From Spirochaetales bacterium (lineage in GTDB: Bacteria > Spirochaetota > Spirochaetia > SZUA-6 > DRHE01), in assembly GCA_023136785.1 (NCBI GenBank), contig JAGLQP010000129.1:1-6029 (forward strand): 6,029 bases of DNA, in the 5' to 3' direction. The position numbers and the translations under genes are program-made. Under the pieces are notes generated by a model. It ran no database searches and was not told where the DNA came from. It saw only the letters and a list, made by a program, of their open reading frames with translations. Shown here piece by piece: positions 5,790-6,029 of this stretch. How positions within the stretch are numbered: position 1 is the first letter of the stretch; each line of letters begins with the position of its first letter.

Positions 5790-5966
5790 TCAGCACCGCG
5801 AGACGGCTCGACCCGAATAGAAACCCGGCAGACTGGCTGGTAGGAATGAGTGCTGATTCGGCAACCCAGACGTGATAACGAAAAGGGAAAGTCTTTTTCC
5901 CTTCAGCAAAGCCAGCAATACGTAGGCAGGTGCTGTTGTCTCAGAAGTTTCAGGCAAAGAAACCAT
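5790..5966 (-). CDS. Doubtful 58-codon reading frame upstream of rpsU
   Basis: An ATG at 5966-5964 opens 58 codons ending in TGA (5792-5790), 20 bases before the rpsU start. AAAGGA precedes the ATG by seven bases. The product (starts MVSLPETSETTAPAYV, ends GRAVSRC) is rich in Ser, Leu and Pro with one mildly hydrophobic stretch and matches no family I know. The start codon lies inside overlapping inverted repeats. It may be a chance frame within an rpsU leader, or a short upstream ORF coupled to rpsU. Confidence 0.18.
   Translation of the reverse strand: MVSLPETSETTAPAYVLLALLKGKRLSLFVITSGLPNQHSFLPASLPGFYSGRAVSRC
5883..5903 (-). repeat. Hairpin with 8-bp perfect stem in the rpsU upstream region
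   Basis: AAGGGAAA (5883-5890) pairs perfectly with TTTCCCTT (5896-5903) over a five-base loop. Read on the minus strand, the stem is followed by TTCG and runs into T-rich sequence, so a weak attenuator in front of rpsU is conceivable. Only three of eight pairs are G-C, and the T-run is interrupted. On the plus strand no T-run follows. Confidence 0.4.
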
Positions 5967-6005
5967 GCCTGTTTCCTTTACTTCTGGACTATATAGTAAC
6001 CAGAA
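5942..6005. repeat. Set of overlapping, competing inverted repeats
   Basis: Four pairings are visible. CAGAAGT (5942-5948) pairs with ACTTCTG (5980-5986); nested in it, CAGGCA (5951-5956) pairs with TGCCTG (5966-5971). Competing with these, GAAAC (5959-5963) pairs with GTTTC (5971-5975), and TTCTGG (5982-5987) pairs with CCAGAA (6000-6005) around the palindrome ACTATATAGT (5988-5997). The first and last pairings share bases 5982-5986 and cannot coexist. This could be a two-state RNA leader or a compound DNA operator; which is not decidable from sequence alone. Confidence 0.45.
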
Positions 6006-6021
6006 TTATCCACACTGTACA
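5993..6021 (-). promoter_or_regulatory. Weak leftward promoter candidate for rpsU
   Basis: On the minus strand TGTACA (6021-6016) and TACTAT (5998-5993) are 17 bases apart; each matches four of six consensus positions. TATAGT (5993-5988) is an alternative -10 matching five of six but lacks a spaced -35. Transcription would start near 5986, giving rpsU a leader of about 215 bases. No better leftward promoter is visible closer to rpsU. Confidence 0.28.
6006..6014 (+). promoter_or_regulatory. Consensus DnaA box
   Basis: TTATCCACA is an exact match to the strongest DnaA-binding sequence. It lies in an AT-rich stretch at the window's end, between the -35 and -10 of the weak leftward promoter candidate. 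A near match with one mismatch, TTATACAGA, occurs at 5455-5463. A single box does not make an origin; it may be a DnaA-controlled promoter site, the edge of an origin beyond the window, or chance. Confidence 0.45.
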
Positions 6022-6029
6022 TATAAATT

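Noticed and set aside
5770..6029. tRNA or other classical small RNA gene in the rpsU upstream region
   Set aside because: No T-loop GTTCRA motif with matching stems and no cloverleaf could be assembled on either strand.

Overview
This window reads as ordinary chromosomal DNA of a fairly GC-rich bacterium with an outer membrane. The diderm assignment rests on the adjacent gene pair TIGR03546/TIGR03545, a family pair known only from bacteria with outer membranes. A spirochaete or a proteobacterium-like relative would fit, but I cannot fix the phylum by eye. I see no insertion sequence, CRISPR array, tRNA, rRNA or phage gene.

Layout, left to right. Positions 1-634 hold the 5' part of an unrecognised leftward gene that runs off the window. 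A short divergent intergenic region follows. It carries a good -10 box (TATAAT, 747-752), a perfect 9-bp inverted repeat lying over the -35 and spacer, and a clear ribosome binding site. From it starts a tight rightward four-gene cluster: a small multi-pass membrane protein (TIGR03546, 776-1315), a large membrane-anchored AsmA-like and coiled-coil protein (TIGR03545, 1327-3399), a DUF1848 protein with a radical-SAM-like cysteine cluster at its C-terminus (3408-4313), and a histidine phosphatase (4313-4930). Gaps are 11 bp, 8 bp and a 1-base TGATG overlap, so one transcript is likely. The DUF1848 gene ends in a run of eight G at which a -1 slip would fuse it in frame to the phosphatase.

The right part is leftward. 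An unrecognised 154-residue protein (4969-5433) has its own -10 box and ribosome binding site. It lies downstream of rpsU (ribosomal protein bS21, 5557-5769, GTG start). Upstream of rpsU lie about 260 bases without a confident gene. That stretch holds several overlapping, partly exclusive inverted repeats, a weak leftward promoter candidate, a perfect DnaA box (TTATCCACA, 6006-6014) and a doubtful 58-codon reading frame. It looks like a structured leader or promoter region for rpsU, or the edge of a regulatory region continuing beyond the window.

Functionally, the first two cluster genes form an inner-membrane envelope pair, possibly AsmA-type lipid handling (inference). The other two are soluble enzymes of unknown substrate whose link to the pair is positional only.
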